Source: Streptomyces sp. TLI_105 (lineage in GTDB: Bacteria; Actinomycetota; Actinomycetes; Streptomycetales; Streptomycetaceae). From it: a stretch of 64,000 nucleotides of DNA. A program made the translations under genes and the position numbers. This document shows positions 37,726-46,132 of this stretch, in pieces. The stretch is taken from assembly GCF_900105415.1 (NCBI RefSeq), contig NZ_FNSM01000001.1, positions 6,101,501 through 6,165,500 on the forward strand. Reading direction: 5' to 3'. How positions within the stretch are numbered: the stretch's first letter is position 1; every line of letters begins with the position of its first letter. The notes below the pieces were generated by a model. That model was not told the origin of the DNA, searched no databases, and saw nothing but the letters and a program-made list of their open reading frames with translations.

Positions 37726-40209
37726 ATGTCCGTACTGACGCGCGACGAAGCGCAGACCCGTGCCCAGCTCCTCGACGTCCACCACTACCGCGTGGACCTC
37801 GACCTCACCACCGGCGACGAGACCTTCCACTCACGGAGCCTCATCCGCTTCACGGCCCGCGCCGCGGGGGACACCTTCGTCGAGCTCAAGCCCGAGACCC
37901 TCCACTCCGCCCAGCTCGACGGCGAGCCCCTCGACGTCACCACCCTCGACGGCAACCGGCTCCCGCTCGGCCTCACCGAGGGCGAGCACACCCTGCGCAT
38001 CAGCACCACCATGCGGTACTCCCGCACCGGCGAGGGCATGCACCGCTTCACGGACCCCACCGACGGCGAGTCGTACGTCTACACCCAGCTGTTCATGGAG
38101 GACGTCCAGCGCGTCTTCGCCGCCTTCGACCAGCCCGACCTCAAGGCCGTCTTCGAACTGGGCGTCAAGGCCCCCGAAGGCTGGACCGTCCTCTCCAACG
38201 GCATCACCGAGCAGCAGCCCGACGGCCGCTGGCAGGCCGCCCCCACCCCGCTGCTCTCCACCTACTTCGTCTGCGTCGCCGCCGGCCCCTGGCACACCGT
38301 CCGCACCGAGCACGCCGGCCTGCCCTTCGGCATCCACTGCCGCCGCTCCCTCGCCGCCCACCTCGACGCCGACGCCGACGAGATCCTCGCCGTCACCAAG
38401 GCCTGCTACGACCGCTACCACGAGAAGTTCGACGAGCCCTACCCGTTCGACTCGTACGACCAGGCCTTCGTCCCCGAGTTCAACGCCGGCGCCATGGAGA
38501 ACCCCGGACTCGTCACCTTCCGCGACGAGTTCGTCTTCCGCTCCGCCGTCACCGTCACCGAGCGCCAGACCCGCGCCATGGTCATCGCCCACGAGATGGC
38601 CCACATGTGGTTCGGCGACCTCGTGACCCTCCGCTGGTGGGACGACATCTGGCTGAACGAGTCCTTCGCCGAGTACATGGGCTTCCAGACCGTCGACGAG
38701 GCCTGCTCCGACCTCTTCCCCGACACCTGGATCGACTTCGGCGTCACCCGCAAGGCCTGGGGATACGAGGCGGACCAGCGCCCCTCCACCCACCCCGTCG
38801 CCCCCGACCCGGAAGCCGTCCCCGACACCGCCTCCGCGCTCCTCAACTTCGACGGCATCTCCTACGCCAAGGGCGCCTCCGCGCTGCGCCAGCTCGTCGC
38901 CTGGCTCGGCGAGAAGGACTTCCTCGCCGGCATCAACATCCACTTCAAGCGCCACAAGTTCGGCAACGCCACCCTCGCCGACTTCATCGACAACCTCGCC
39001 GCCGCCACCGACCGCGACGTCCACGCCTGGGCCGAGCAGTGGCTGCGCACCACCGGCGTCGACACCCTCACCCCCCGCCTCGAAGGCGAGGGGACCCACT
39101 GGCGCCTCCACGTCGACCGCGACGGCAGCCGCCCGCACCGGATCCGGGCCGGGATCTACGACCGGCAGCCCGACGGCGAGCTCGCCCTGCGCGAGCGCCG
39201 CGAGCTCGACGTCCCGCAGGAGGTGCCCGCCGAACTGAGCGGCCCGCGCCCCGCCCTCGTCGTCCTCAACGACGGCGACCTCACCTACACCAAGCTCCGC
39301 TTCGACGAGGTCTCCGAGGAGAGCGCCCTGCGCGGCCTCTCCCGCATCCCCGACCCGCTCACCCGGGCCGTGATCTGGAACGCGCTGCGCGACATGGTCC
39401 GCGACGGCGACCTCGCCCCCGCCGACTACCTGGAGGTCGCCCTCGCGCACCTCCCCGAGGAGAACGAACTCGCCCTCGTCCAGGGCATCCTCGGCTTCGC
39501 CCGCACCCAGATCGCCGACCGGTACGTCACCGAGGAAGAGCGCCCCGCCGCCCTCGCCACCATCAGCGAGATCGCCCGCGCCCTGCTGCGCCGCACCGAG
39601 GACGGCGAGGCGCCCGGACTGCGCCTCACCGCCGTCCGCGCCTGCATCGACAGCGCCACCACCCCCGACAAGATCGCCTCCTGGCTCGACGAGGGCACCG
39701 TCCACGGCGGCCCGGAGCTCGACCCGGAGCTGCGCTGGCGGATCCTCGCCCGCCTCGCCGTCCTCGGCGCCACCGACGAGACGGTCATCGCCGCCGAACT
39801 GGAGCGGGACCCGAGCGCCACGGGCCAGGAGGGCGCGGCCCGCTGCCGGGCCGCGCTCCCGACGCCCGAGGCGAAGGCCGCGGCCTGGTCGTCCCTCTTC
39901 GACTCCGACGACCTCTCCAACTACCTCTTCACCGCCACCGCCCAGGGCTTCTGGCAGCCCGAACAGGCCGAGCTCGTACGGGAGTACGTGCCGCGCTTCT
40001 ACGAGGCGGCCGTCGCGCTCGGCGACCGCCGGGGCCCCGCGATGGCCGAGGCCGCCGGGCGCTACGCCTTCCCGTCGTACGCGATCGACGAGGAGTCCCT
40101 GTCCCTGGGCGAGTCCCACCTGGCGGAGGACACCATGATCCCGGCCCTCCACCGCAAGCTGGTCGACCAGCTCGACGACCTCCGCAGGACCCTCCGGGTC
40201 CGCGGCTAG
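37726..40209 (+). CDS. pepN: Aminopeptidase N (M1 family)
   Basis: A zinc aminopeptidase of 827 residues that removes N-terminal residues from peptides. The exopeptidase motif GAMENPG (from residue 255) and the zinc site H289-E-M-A-H293 with Glu312 (LNESFAEY) are intact. A beta-barrel N-terminal domain (residues 1 to about 200) precedes the thermolysin-like domain, and an ERAP1-like helical C-terminal domain follows (about 500-827). No signal peptide is seen and it is cytoplasmic. The ATG at 37726 has no strong ribosome binding site. Confidence 0.96.
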   Translation: MSVLTRDEAQTRAQLLDVHHYRVDLDLTTGDETFHSRSLIRFTARAAGDTFVELKPETLHSAQLDGEPLDVTTLDGNRLPLGLTEGEHTLRISTTMRYSRTGEGMHRFTDPTDGESYVYTQLFMEDVQRVFAAFDQPDLKAVFELGVKAPEGWTVLSNGITEQQPDGRWQAAPTPLLSTYFVCVAAGPWHTVRTEHAGLPFGIHCRRSLAAHLDADADEILAVTKACYDRYHEKFDEPYPFDSYDQAFVPEFNAGAMENPGLVTFRDEFVFRSAVTVTERQTRAMVIAHEMAHMWFGDLVTLRWWDDIWLNESFAEYMGFQTVDEACSDLFPDTWIDFGVTRKAWGYEADQRPSTHPVAPDPEAVPDTASALLNFDGISYAKGASALRQLVAWLGEKDFLAGINIHFKRHKFGNATLADFIDNLAAATDRDVHAWAEQWLRTTGVDTLTPRLEGEGTHWRLHVDRDGSRPHRIRAGIYDRQPDGELALRERRELDVPQEVPAELSGPRPALVVLNDGDLTYTKLRFDEVSEESALRGLSRIPDPLTRAVIWNALRDMVRDGDLAPADYLEVALAHLPEENELALVQGILGFARTQIADRYVTEEERPAALATISEIARALLRRTEDGEAPGLRLTAVRACIDSATTPDKIASWLDEGTVHGGPELDPELRWRILARLAVLGATDETVIAAELERDPSATGQEGAARCRAALPTPEAKAAAWSSLFDSDDLSNYLFTATAQGFWQPEQAELVREYVPRFYEAAVALGDRRGPAMAEAAGRYAFPSYAIDEESLSLGESHLAEDTMIPALHRKLVDQLDDLRRTLRVRG

Positions 40210-40224
40210 GGCGCGTCCGGCGGG

Positions 40225-41115
40225 TCAGACCGGGCCGGACGTCCAGTCCCAGCCGGTCAGCGCCGCGTGCATCAGGCGCGCGGCGCCCGTCGGGCGGCTG
40301 TCGGCGTACCGGAGCAGGGTGAGGGTGCGCCGGCAGTCGGGATCGTCGACCGAGATCCAGGCGACGGGGGCGCGGGTCGCACTGCGCCGGGCCATGGCCG
40401 GGATGAGACCGATGCCGAGACCCGCGGCGACCAGGATCGCCGTGGCGCTGGGCTCGTCGCCCTCGCAGACGATCCTCGGCGGCGCCAGGCCGTTCGCCGT
40501 GAAGAGCCGGTCGAGGAGCCTGCGCTGCCAGTGTCCCGCGCGGGTGGAGACGAAGGGCTCGCCGGCGAGCTCGCCGACGGTCACCGACGTGCGGCCCGCC
40601 AGCGGGTGGTCGAGCGGCGTGACCACCCACACCGCCTCGTCGAGCAGCCGGACCGCCTCCAGGCCCTCGGGCGCGAACGGCTGCGAGGCCACACAGAGGT
40701 CCACCTCCTGGGCGCGCAGGGCGCGGCCCATCTCCTCGGCGGCCATCTGGTGGAGCTCGACCTCCACGGAGGGGCGGGTCCGCTTGAACGCCCCGAGCGG
40801 CCCGGTCAGGGTGAGGAAGGTCTCCGAGGCCAGCCGTACGGTGCCGGACTCCCCGCCCGAGATCGCGGTGACGGCCCGGCGCCCCGCGTCGAGCTCCCCG
40901 AGGGAGCGCTCCACGTGCCGCAGGAAGACCCTCCCCGCGCCGTTCAGCCGGAGCCGTCCGACCCGGTCGAACAGCGGCGTGCCCAGCTCGCTCTCCAGCC
41001 TGGCGACGGTGCGGCTCAACGAGGGCTGGGCCACGCGGAGTTCCTCGGCCGCGCGGCTGAGGTGCTCAAGGCGGGCGACGACGACGAACTGCCTCAGCGC
41101 GTGGAGATCCATCAT
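40225..41115 (-). CDS. LysR family transcriptional regulator
   Basis: A 296-residue LysR-type regulator with an N-terminal helix-turn-helix (ALRQFVVVARLEHLSRAAEE and VAQPSLSRTVARLESELG) and a periplasmic-binding-like effector domain (about residues 90-290). Two adjacent ATG codons (41115 and 41112) are possible starts; the AGGGGG upstream suits either. It is divergent from the small membrane protein and multicopper oxidase genes, which are candidate targets. The gene ends only 15 bases from the convergent pepN stop. Confidence 0.92.
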   Translation of the reverse strand: MMDLHALRQFVVVARLEHLSRAAEELRVAQPSLSRTVARLESELGTPLFDRVGRLRLNGAGRVFLRHVERSLGELDAGRRAVTAISGGESGTVRLASETFLTLTGPLGAFKRTRPSVEVELHQMAAEEMGRALRAQEVDLCVASQPFAPEGLEAVRLLDEAVWVVTPLDHPLAGRTSVTVGELAGEPFVSTRAGHWQRRLLDRLFTANGLAPPRIVCEGDEPSATAILVAAGLGIGLIPAMARRSATRAPVAWISVDDPDCRRTLTLLRYADSRPTGAARLMHAALTGWDWTSGPV

Positions 41116-41220
41116 GCCCCCTGGGACATCACCCGATAGCAATATTGATCTTGGACAGGTTATCGCCCGGGTCATAGCGTCGTGGGCGTTCCCGTACCGA
41201 CGACAAGGGGGAGGCACATC

Positions 41221-41598
41221 ATGTCGAGGGGCGTGTGGCGGGCCGCCGTCACGGCACACGTGGTGGCGGTCTGCGGCCAGCCGGTGTTCGCCGGGGTCTA
41301 TCTGAGCGGCGACTTCGACGGTCTCGGCATGCACGGGGTGGGCGCCGACGTCGTCACCTCGCTCTGCCTCGTCCAGCTCGTCGTCGCGATCGTGGTCTGG
41401 GTGCGGCTGCGCACCTCCTGGCCGTTCTACGTCACGCTCGCGCTCGCGGTCGCCGAGACGGCGCAGTACTTCGCCGGGACGGCCGGGGCGCTGTGGTTGC
41501 ACATCCCGCTGGGCGTGTTCACCGTCGCCGCCGTCGTCGTGCTGTTCACCGCGGTCTGGCTGCGGCCGCTCCAGCGACGGGAGACCGTCGATGCCTGA
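41221..41598 (+). CDS. Small four-segment membrane protein
   Basis: A 125-residue integral membrane protein, not recognised as a named family. Hydrophobic segments are at about residues 6-22, 38-58, 64-82 and 86-106, with a loop containing LSGDFDGLGMHGVGADV. The ATG at 41221 has GGGGGAGG seven bases upstream. It overlaps the multicopper oxidase by eight bases, so it may provide a membrane anchor, electron partner or metal access for that exported enzyme. The function is inferred only from this coupling. Confidence 0.8.
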   Translation: MSRGVWRAAVTAHVVAVCGQPVFAGVYLSGDFDGLGMHGVGADVVTSLCLVQLVVAIVVWVRLRTSWPFYVTLALAVAETAQYFAGTAGALWLHIPLGVFTVAAVVVLFTAVWLRPLQRRETVDA

Positions 41599-43186
41599 CC
41601 TCACGAGGCGCAGGGTCCTGGCCGTCGGCGGGGCGCTCGGGGTGCTGGCGGCCGGCGGGCTCGGCGTCGCGGCCGGGCTGTCCCGCCGCCCCGCCGTCAC
41701 CGGAGCCGAGCTCCGCAGCGCCGTACCCCTGCCCCCGCCGTTCCGGGTGCCGCTGCCGCTTCCGAAGGTCCTCGCGCCGGTCAGCACCTCGGGCGGCGTG
41801 GACCGTTACGAGATCACCCAGCGCGAGGCGACGGCGGAGATCCTGCCGGGCGTGCGGACCCGCCTGTGGACGTACGGCGGGACCTTCCCCGGCCCCACGA
41901 TCGAGTCGCGGCGCGGCCGCCCGGTCACCGTCTCCCACCGCAACGAGCTGCCCGTGCCGACCGTCGTGCACCTGCACGGCGGACGCACCCCGGCAGCCTC
42001 GGACGGCTACCCGACGGACCTGGTGCTGCCCGAGGGCTGGAGCGGCCACGGCGGCGGTCATGGTGGGGGCCATGCGGGCGGGGGCATGCACGACCCCCGG
42101 GCCGTGACGACCGCACTGACCCGGGACTACACCTTCCCGCTGGACCAGCGGCCGACGCTGCTCTGGTACCACGACCACCGGATGGACTTCACCGCCCCGG
42201 CGATCTGGCGGGGCCTCGCCGGACTGCACCTCGTCCGCGACGACGCCGAGGAGGCGCTCGGCCTGCCCTCCGGACCGCGCGAACTGCCCCTCATGGTCAC
42301 GGACCGCGCGTTCGCCGCCGACGGCAGCCTCGACTACCCCTCCCTCGACCCCACCCTGCGGGACCGCCCGGGCGTCCGCGAGCCCTACCTCGCCGGCGTC
42401 CTCGGCGACGTCGTCCTCGTCAACGGAGCACCCTGGCCCGTCCACGAGGTCGACGCGGCCCGCTACCGGCTGCGCCTCCTGAACGCCTCCAACGCCCGGC
42501 ACTACGACCTCGCGTTGGTCGACGGCGACGGCCGGTCCCTCCCGCTCGTCCAGATCGGCGCCGACCAGGGCCTCCTCGCGACCCCGGTCACCCACGGCTC
42601 CCTGCCCATGGCACCGGCCGAACGGTACGACGTGGTCGTCGACTTCGCCCACGAGCCGGTCGGCGGCCTCGTCCGGCTCGTCAACCGCCTGGGCTCCGGC
42701 CGCACCCGCGAGGTGATGGCCTTCCGGGTCGCCCGCAAGGCCGCCGACGACAGCCGCGTGCCCCGGGTCCTGTCGACCGACCTGCCGAACTGGCGCAGGT
42801 CGGACGCCGTCCGGGTCCGCGACTTCTCCTTCCGCGCGGGGCGCATGGGCGACGACGACGGTCACGGCTGGCTGATCGGCGGCCTGCCCTTCGACCCGGC
42901 CCGCTCCGACGTCACCGTCCGCCTCGGGGACGTCGAGATCTGGCGCCTCGTCGCGGACGTCCACCACCCCGTCCACCTGCATCTGACGGGCTTCCGCGTC
43001 CTCTCCCGAGGCGGCAAGGCACCCCTGCCGCAGGACGCGGGCCTCAAGGACACCGTCTCCCTGCGCCCGGGCGAGTCGGCGGAGATCATCACCCGCTTCG
43101 ACGGCTACCGCGGCCGGTACCTCTTCCACTGCCACAACGCGGAACACGAGGACATGGGCATGATGGCCAACCTGGAAGTGACCTGA
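41591..43186 (+). CDS. Tat-exported multicopper oxidase
   Basis: Oxidises a substrate (phenol, metal ion or other) and reduces oxygen to water. The 531-residue protein begins with a twin-arginine signal (RRRVLAVGGALGVLAAGGLG). All four copper-binding stretches are present: H127-L-H129-GG, H194-D-H196, H459-P-V-H462-L-H464 and H513-C-H515-NAEHEDM, giving T1, T2 and T3 sites. A His/Gly-rich insertion (GHGGGHGGGHAGGGMH, about residues 156-172) looks like an extra metal-binding loop near the trinuclear site. It overlaps the preceding membrane protein gene. Confidence 0.95.
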   Translation: MPDLTRRRVLAVGGALGVLAAGGLGVAAGLSRRPAVTGAELRSAVPLPPPFRVPLPLPKVLAPVSTSGGVDRYEITQREATAEILPGVRTRLWTYGGTFPGPTIESRRGRPVTVSHRNELPVPTVVHLHGGRTPAASDGYPTDLVLPEGWSGHGGGHGGGHAGGGMHDPRAVTTALTRDYTFPLDQRPTLLWYHDHRMDFTAPAIWRGLAGLHLVRDDAEEALGLPSGPRELPLMVTDRAFAADGSLDYPSLDPTLRDRPGVREPYLAGVLGDVVLVNGAPWPVHEVDAARYRLRLLNASNARHYDLALVDGDGRSLPLVQIGADQGLLATPVTHGSLPMAPAERYDVVVDFAHEPVGGLVRLVNRLGSGRTREVMAFRVARKAADDSRVPRVLSTDLPNWRRSDAVRVRDFSFRAGRMGDDDGHGWLIGGLPFDPARSDVTVRLGDVEIWRLVADVHHPVHLHLTGFRVLSRGGKAPLPQDAGLKDTVSLRPGESAEIITRFDGYRGRYLFHCHNAEHEDMGMMANLEVT

Positions 43187-43199
43187 CGCCCCGTGGCGG

Positions 43200-43225
43200 G
43201 CCCGCGCCCCGCGCGGGGCGCGGGC
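43200..43225 (+). terminator. Hairpin terminator after the multicopper oxidase gene
   Basis: GCCCGCGCCCC (43200-43210) and GGGGCGCGGGC (43215-43225) pair perfectly around GCGC, 13 bases after the stop. Confidence 0.7.
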
Positions 43226-43337
43226 GCCGCCCACGCGGGCGCGGGCGCGGGCACACCGGAGGCGCGCCGTCCCCCGTTCGGGTCACACCTGCGGACTCTC
43301 CGGACAAACCCCGGCAAGCCCCGCCACCCTGTCGTCC

Positions 43338-44720
43338 ATGCGTGCCGCACCCCCGCCCCTCGCCGCCGACACCACCGCCCTGAGCCGTCTCCTGGGCACG
43401 GTCCTCGACGCCCTCCGGGAAGGAGCGCAGGCCAGGGGCGGCCCGCTCCCGGCGGGCGGCCCGGAGGCCGTGGCCCGGCGGGTGCGCGAGGCGCTCGGGG
43501 AGCCGCTCCCAGAGACGGGGCGGGGCCCCCAGGAGGCGCTCCGCACCCTCGTCCGGGTCCTCGCGGAGGGCGCCGCCGACCCCGCCGACCCCCTCTGCGC
43601 CGCCCATCTCCACACCCCGCCCCTCGCCCTCGCCGCCGCCGCCGACCTGGCCGCCTCCGCGCTGAACCCGTCGATGGACTCCTGGGACCAGGCGCCCGCG
43701 GCCTCCGCCCTGGAGGCCGAGGTCACGGCGGCGCTGGCCGCCGAGGTCTTCCCGGGCACGGCACAGCCCGACGCGCTCGTCACCACCGGCGGCACCGAGT
43801 CCAACCAGCTCGCCCTGCTCCTCGCCCGGGAGCGGCACGGAAACGGGCTCAGGACCGTCGTCGGGGCCAACGCCCACCACTCCTTCCACCGCGCCGCCTG
43901 GCTCCTCGGCCTGCCCGAGCCGGTCACCGTGCCCACCCCGAGCGGCACGATGGACCCGGAAGCCCTCCACGAAGCCCTGGCCCGCACGGACGAGGGGCCC
44001 GTCCTCGTCGCCGCCACCGCCGGCACCACCGACGAGGGCCTGATCGATCCGCTGCCCGCCCTCGCCGACGTCTGCGCGGCCCACGGTGCCCGCGTCGAGC
44101 TCCACGTCGACGCCGCGTACGGCGGCCCCGTCCTCTTCAGCCGTACCCACCGCCGGCTCCTCGACGGCCTCGACCGGGCCCGTACCGTCACCGTCGACCT
44201 GCACAAACTCGGCTGGCAGCCGGCCGCGGCGGGACTCCTCGCCGTACGCGACGCCGCCGACCTCGCGGTCCTCGGTCACACCGCCGACTACCTCAACGCC
44301 GACGACGACACCGAGGCCGGCCTCCCCGATCTGCTCGGCCGCTCCCTGCGCACCACCCGCCGCCCCGACGTCCTCAAGACCGCCGTCACCCTCCGCGCGC
44401 TGGGCCGCACCGGCCTCGGCGCGCTCGTCGACAGGTGCATGGACCTCGCCCAGGACCTCGCCGACCGGGTGGAGAAGGCCCCCGGCCTCGACCTCAAGGA
44501 ACGGCCCACGCTCACCACCGTCCTCTTCCGGCCGGCCGGCGCCGGCGACGAGGCCGTCGCGGCGATCCGCCGCACCCTCCTGGCCGAGGGCCGCGCCGTC
44601 CTCGGCCGCGCCGGGGCGGACGGCCGCCTCTGGCTCAAGGCCACCCTGCTCAACCCCCAGGCGACCCCCGGCGACCTGGACCGGATCCTCACCCTCGTGG
44701 AAGGCAGCACGCACCGATGA
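43338..44720 (+). CDS. PLP-dependent amino acid decarboxylase (DesA-like, siderophore type)
   Basis: Group II pyridoxal-phosphate decarboxylase of 460 residues. Visible are the phosphate/PLP segment TTGGTESNQLALLLARE, the Asp contact in HVDAAYGGPVLFS, and Lys290 in VDLHKLGWQP as the PLP Schiff base. The close match in form is to the lysine/diamine-forming decarboxylases that start hydroxamate siderophore pathways (cadaverine or a related diamine). It overlaps the hydroxylase gene by four bases (ATGA), so both act together. No iron box of the TTAGGTTAGG type is seen upstream. Confidence 0.88.
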   Translation: MRAAPPPLAADTTALSRLLGTVLDALREGAQARGGPLPAGGPEAVARRVREALGEPLPETGRGPQEALRTLVRVLAEGAADPADPLCAAHLHTPPLALAAAADLAASALNPSMDSWDQAPAASALEAEVTAALAAEVFPGTAQPDALVTTGGTESNQLALLLARERHGNGLRTVVGANAHHSFHRAAWLLGLPEPVTVPTPSGTMDPEALHEALARTDEGPVLVAATAGTTDEGLIDPLPALADVCAAHGARVELHVDAAYGGPVLFSRTHRRLLDGLDRARTVTVDLHKLGWQPAAAGLLAVRDAADLAVLGHTADYLNADDDTEAGLPDLLGRSLRTTRRPDVLKTAVTLRALGRTGLGALVDRCMDLAQDLADRVEKAPGLDLKERPTLTTVLFRPAGAGDEAVAAIRRTLLAEGRAVLGRAGADGRLWLKATLLNPQATPGDLDRILTLVEGSTHR

Positions 44721-46129
44721 CCGGCGACACCCCCCAGCAGGACCTCGATCAGCCCCACGACCTGGTGGGCGTCGGCATCGGCCCCTTCAACCTCTCGCTC
44801 GCCGCCCTCGCGCACGGCGTCCCCGGCGGTCTCGCCGCCACCTTCTACGAGCAGCGGCCGGCCTTCCACTGGCACCCCGGGCTGCTCCTCGACGGCGCCA
44901 CCCTCCAGGTCCCCTTCCTGGCCGACCTGGTGACCCTCGCGGACCCCGCCAGCCCCTGGACCTTCCTCAACTACCTGAAGAGCCGCGAGCGCCTCTTCCC
45001 CTTCTACTTCGCCGAGAAGTTCCACATCCAGCGCGCCGAGTACGACGCCTACTGCCGCTGGGTCAGCGAGCGGCTCCCCGGACTCCGCTTCGGCCACCAG
45101 GTCGACTCCGTCCGCTGGAACCCCGAGCGGCGCCTGTTCGAGGTCGACTTCACCCAGGTCGACCCGGAGGGCGAGGCCGAGGCCCTGGGCCGCGCCTACA
45201 CGCGGAACGTCGTCCTGGGCGTCGGCACCGAGCCGTACGTCCCCGAGCCGCTCCGGCCGCTGGCCGACGCCCCCGGCGTCCCGGTGATCCACTCCGCCGA
45301 CTACCTGACCCACCGCGAGTCGCTGCTGCGCGCCGGTCACGTCACCGTCATCGGCTCCGGCCAGTCCGGCGCCGAGGTCTTCCTCGACCTGCTCCGCGCC
45401 CGCCCCGCCGGGGCCGAGCGGATCCACTGGCTGGCCCGGACCGAGGCCTTCGCCCCCATGGAGTACTCCAAGCTCGGCCTGGAGCACTTCACCCCCGACT
45501 ACACCCGCTACTTCCACGCCCTGCCCGAGCCGGTGCGCGGCGAACTCGTGCCCCGCCAGTGGCAGTTGCACAAGGGCATCGACGCGGACACCATCGCCGC
45601 CATCCACGACGAGCTCTACCGCCGCACCCTGCACGGCGGCTGGCCCGACGCCGTCCTCACCCCCGGCGTCCGGGTCCGCACGGCGGGGCGGGTCGCCACC
45701 ACACAGGTCGAACTGCACCTCGAACACGTCCAGCAGTCCACCCGCTCCCGGCTCACCACCGACGCCGTCGTCCTCGCGACCGGCTACCGGGAGCGCCCGG
45801 TGGACCGGATGCTCGCCGGGCTCGACCCGTACCTGCGCCACGACTCCGCCGGGCGCCCCCGGGTCGACGAGCGGTACCGCCTGGTCCTCGACCCCTCCGT
45901 CACGGGCTCCGTGTACGTCCAGAACGCCGAGCGCCACACCCATGGCGTCGGCGCCCCCGACCTGGGCCTGGCGGCCTGGCGCAGCGCGACCATCCTCAAC
46001 TCGGTCACCGGCAAGGAGCCGTACCCGCTGCCGCGCCGCACCGCCTTCACCAGCTTCGGCCTGGACGCGCGAGAGGCGCCGAGCATCCCGGCCCAGAGCC
46101 AGAAGCTGACGCCCCTCGTGCAGCAGTAG
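44717..46129 (+). CDS. Lysine/ornithine/diamine N-monooxygenase (siderophore type)
   Basis: FAD- and NADPH-dependent N-hydroxylase of 470 residues. Motifs: FAD fold VGVGIGPFNLSLA, the substrate region with LQVPFLADLVTLADP and PWTFLNYLKSRERLFPFYF, the NADPH fold VTVIGSGQSGAEVFLDLL, and the ATGYRERPVD motif typical of N-hydroxylating monooxygenases. It would hydroxylate the amine made by the decarboxylase. It is followed almost directly by a convergent nucleotidase, so no acyltransferase or siderophore synthetase gene accompanies this pair. Confidence 0.9.
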   Translation: MTGDTPQQDLDQPHDLVGVGIGPFNLSLAALAHGVPGGLAATFYEQRPAFHWHPGLLLDGATLQVPFLADLVTLADPASPWTFLNYLKSRERLFPFYFAEKFHIQRAEYDAYCRWVSERLPGLRFGHQVDSVRWNPERRLFEVDFTQVDPEGEAEALGRAYTRNVVLGVGTEPYVPEPLRPLADAPGVPVIHSADYLTHRESLLRAGHVTVIGSGQSGAEVFLDLLRARPAGAERIHWLARTEAFAPMEYSKLGLEHFTPDYTRYFHALPEPVRGELVPRQWQLHKGIDADTIAAIHDELYRRTLHGGWPDAVLTPGVRVRTAGRVATTQVELHLEHVQQSTRSRLTTDAVVLATGYRERPVDRMLAGLDPYLRHDSAGRPRVDERYRLVLDPSVTGSVYVQNAERHTHGVGAPDLGLAAWRSATILNSVTGKEPYPLPRRTAFTSFGLDAREAPSIPAQSQKLTPLVQQ

Positions 46130-46132
46130 GAA

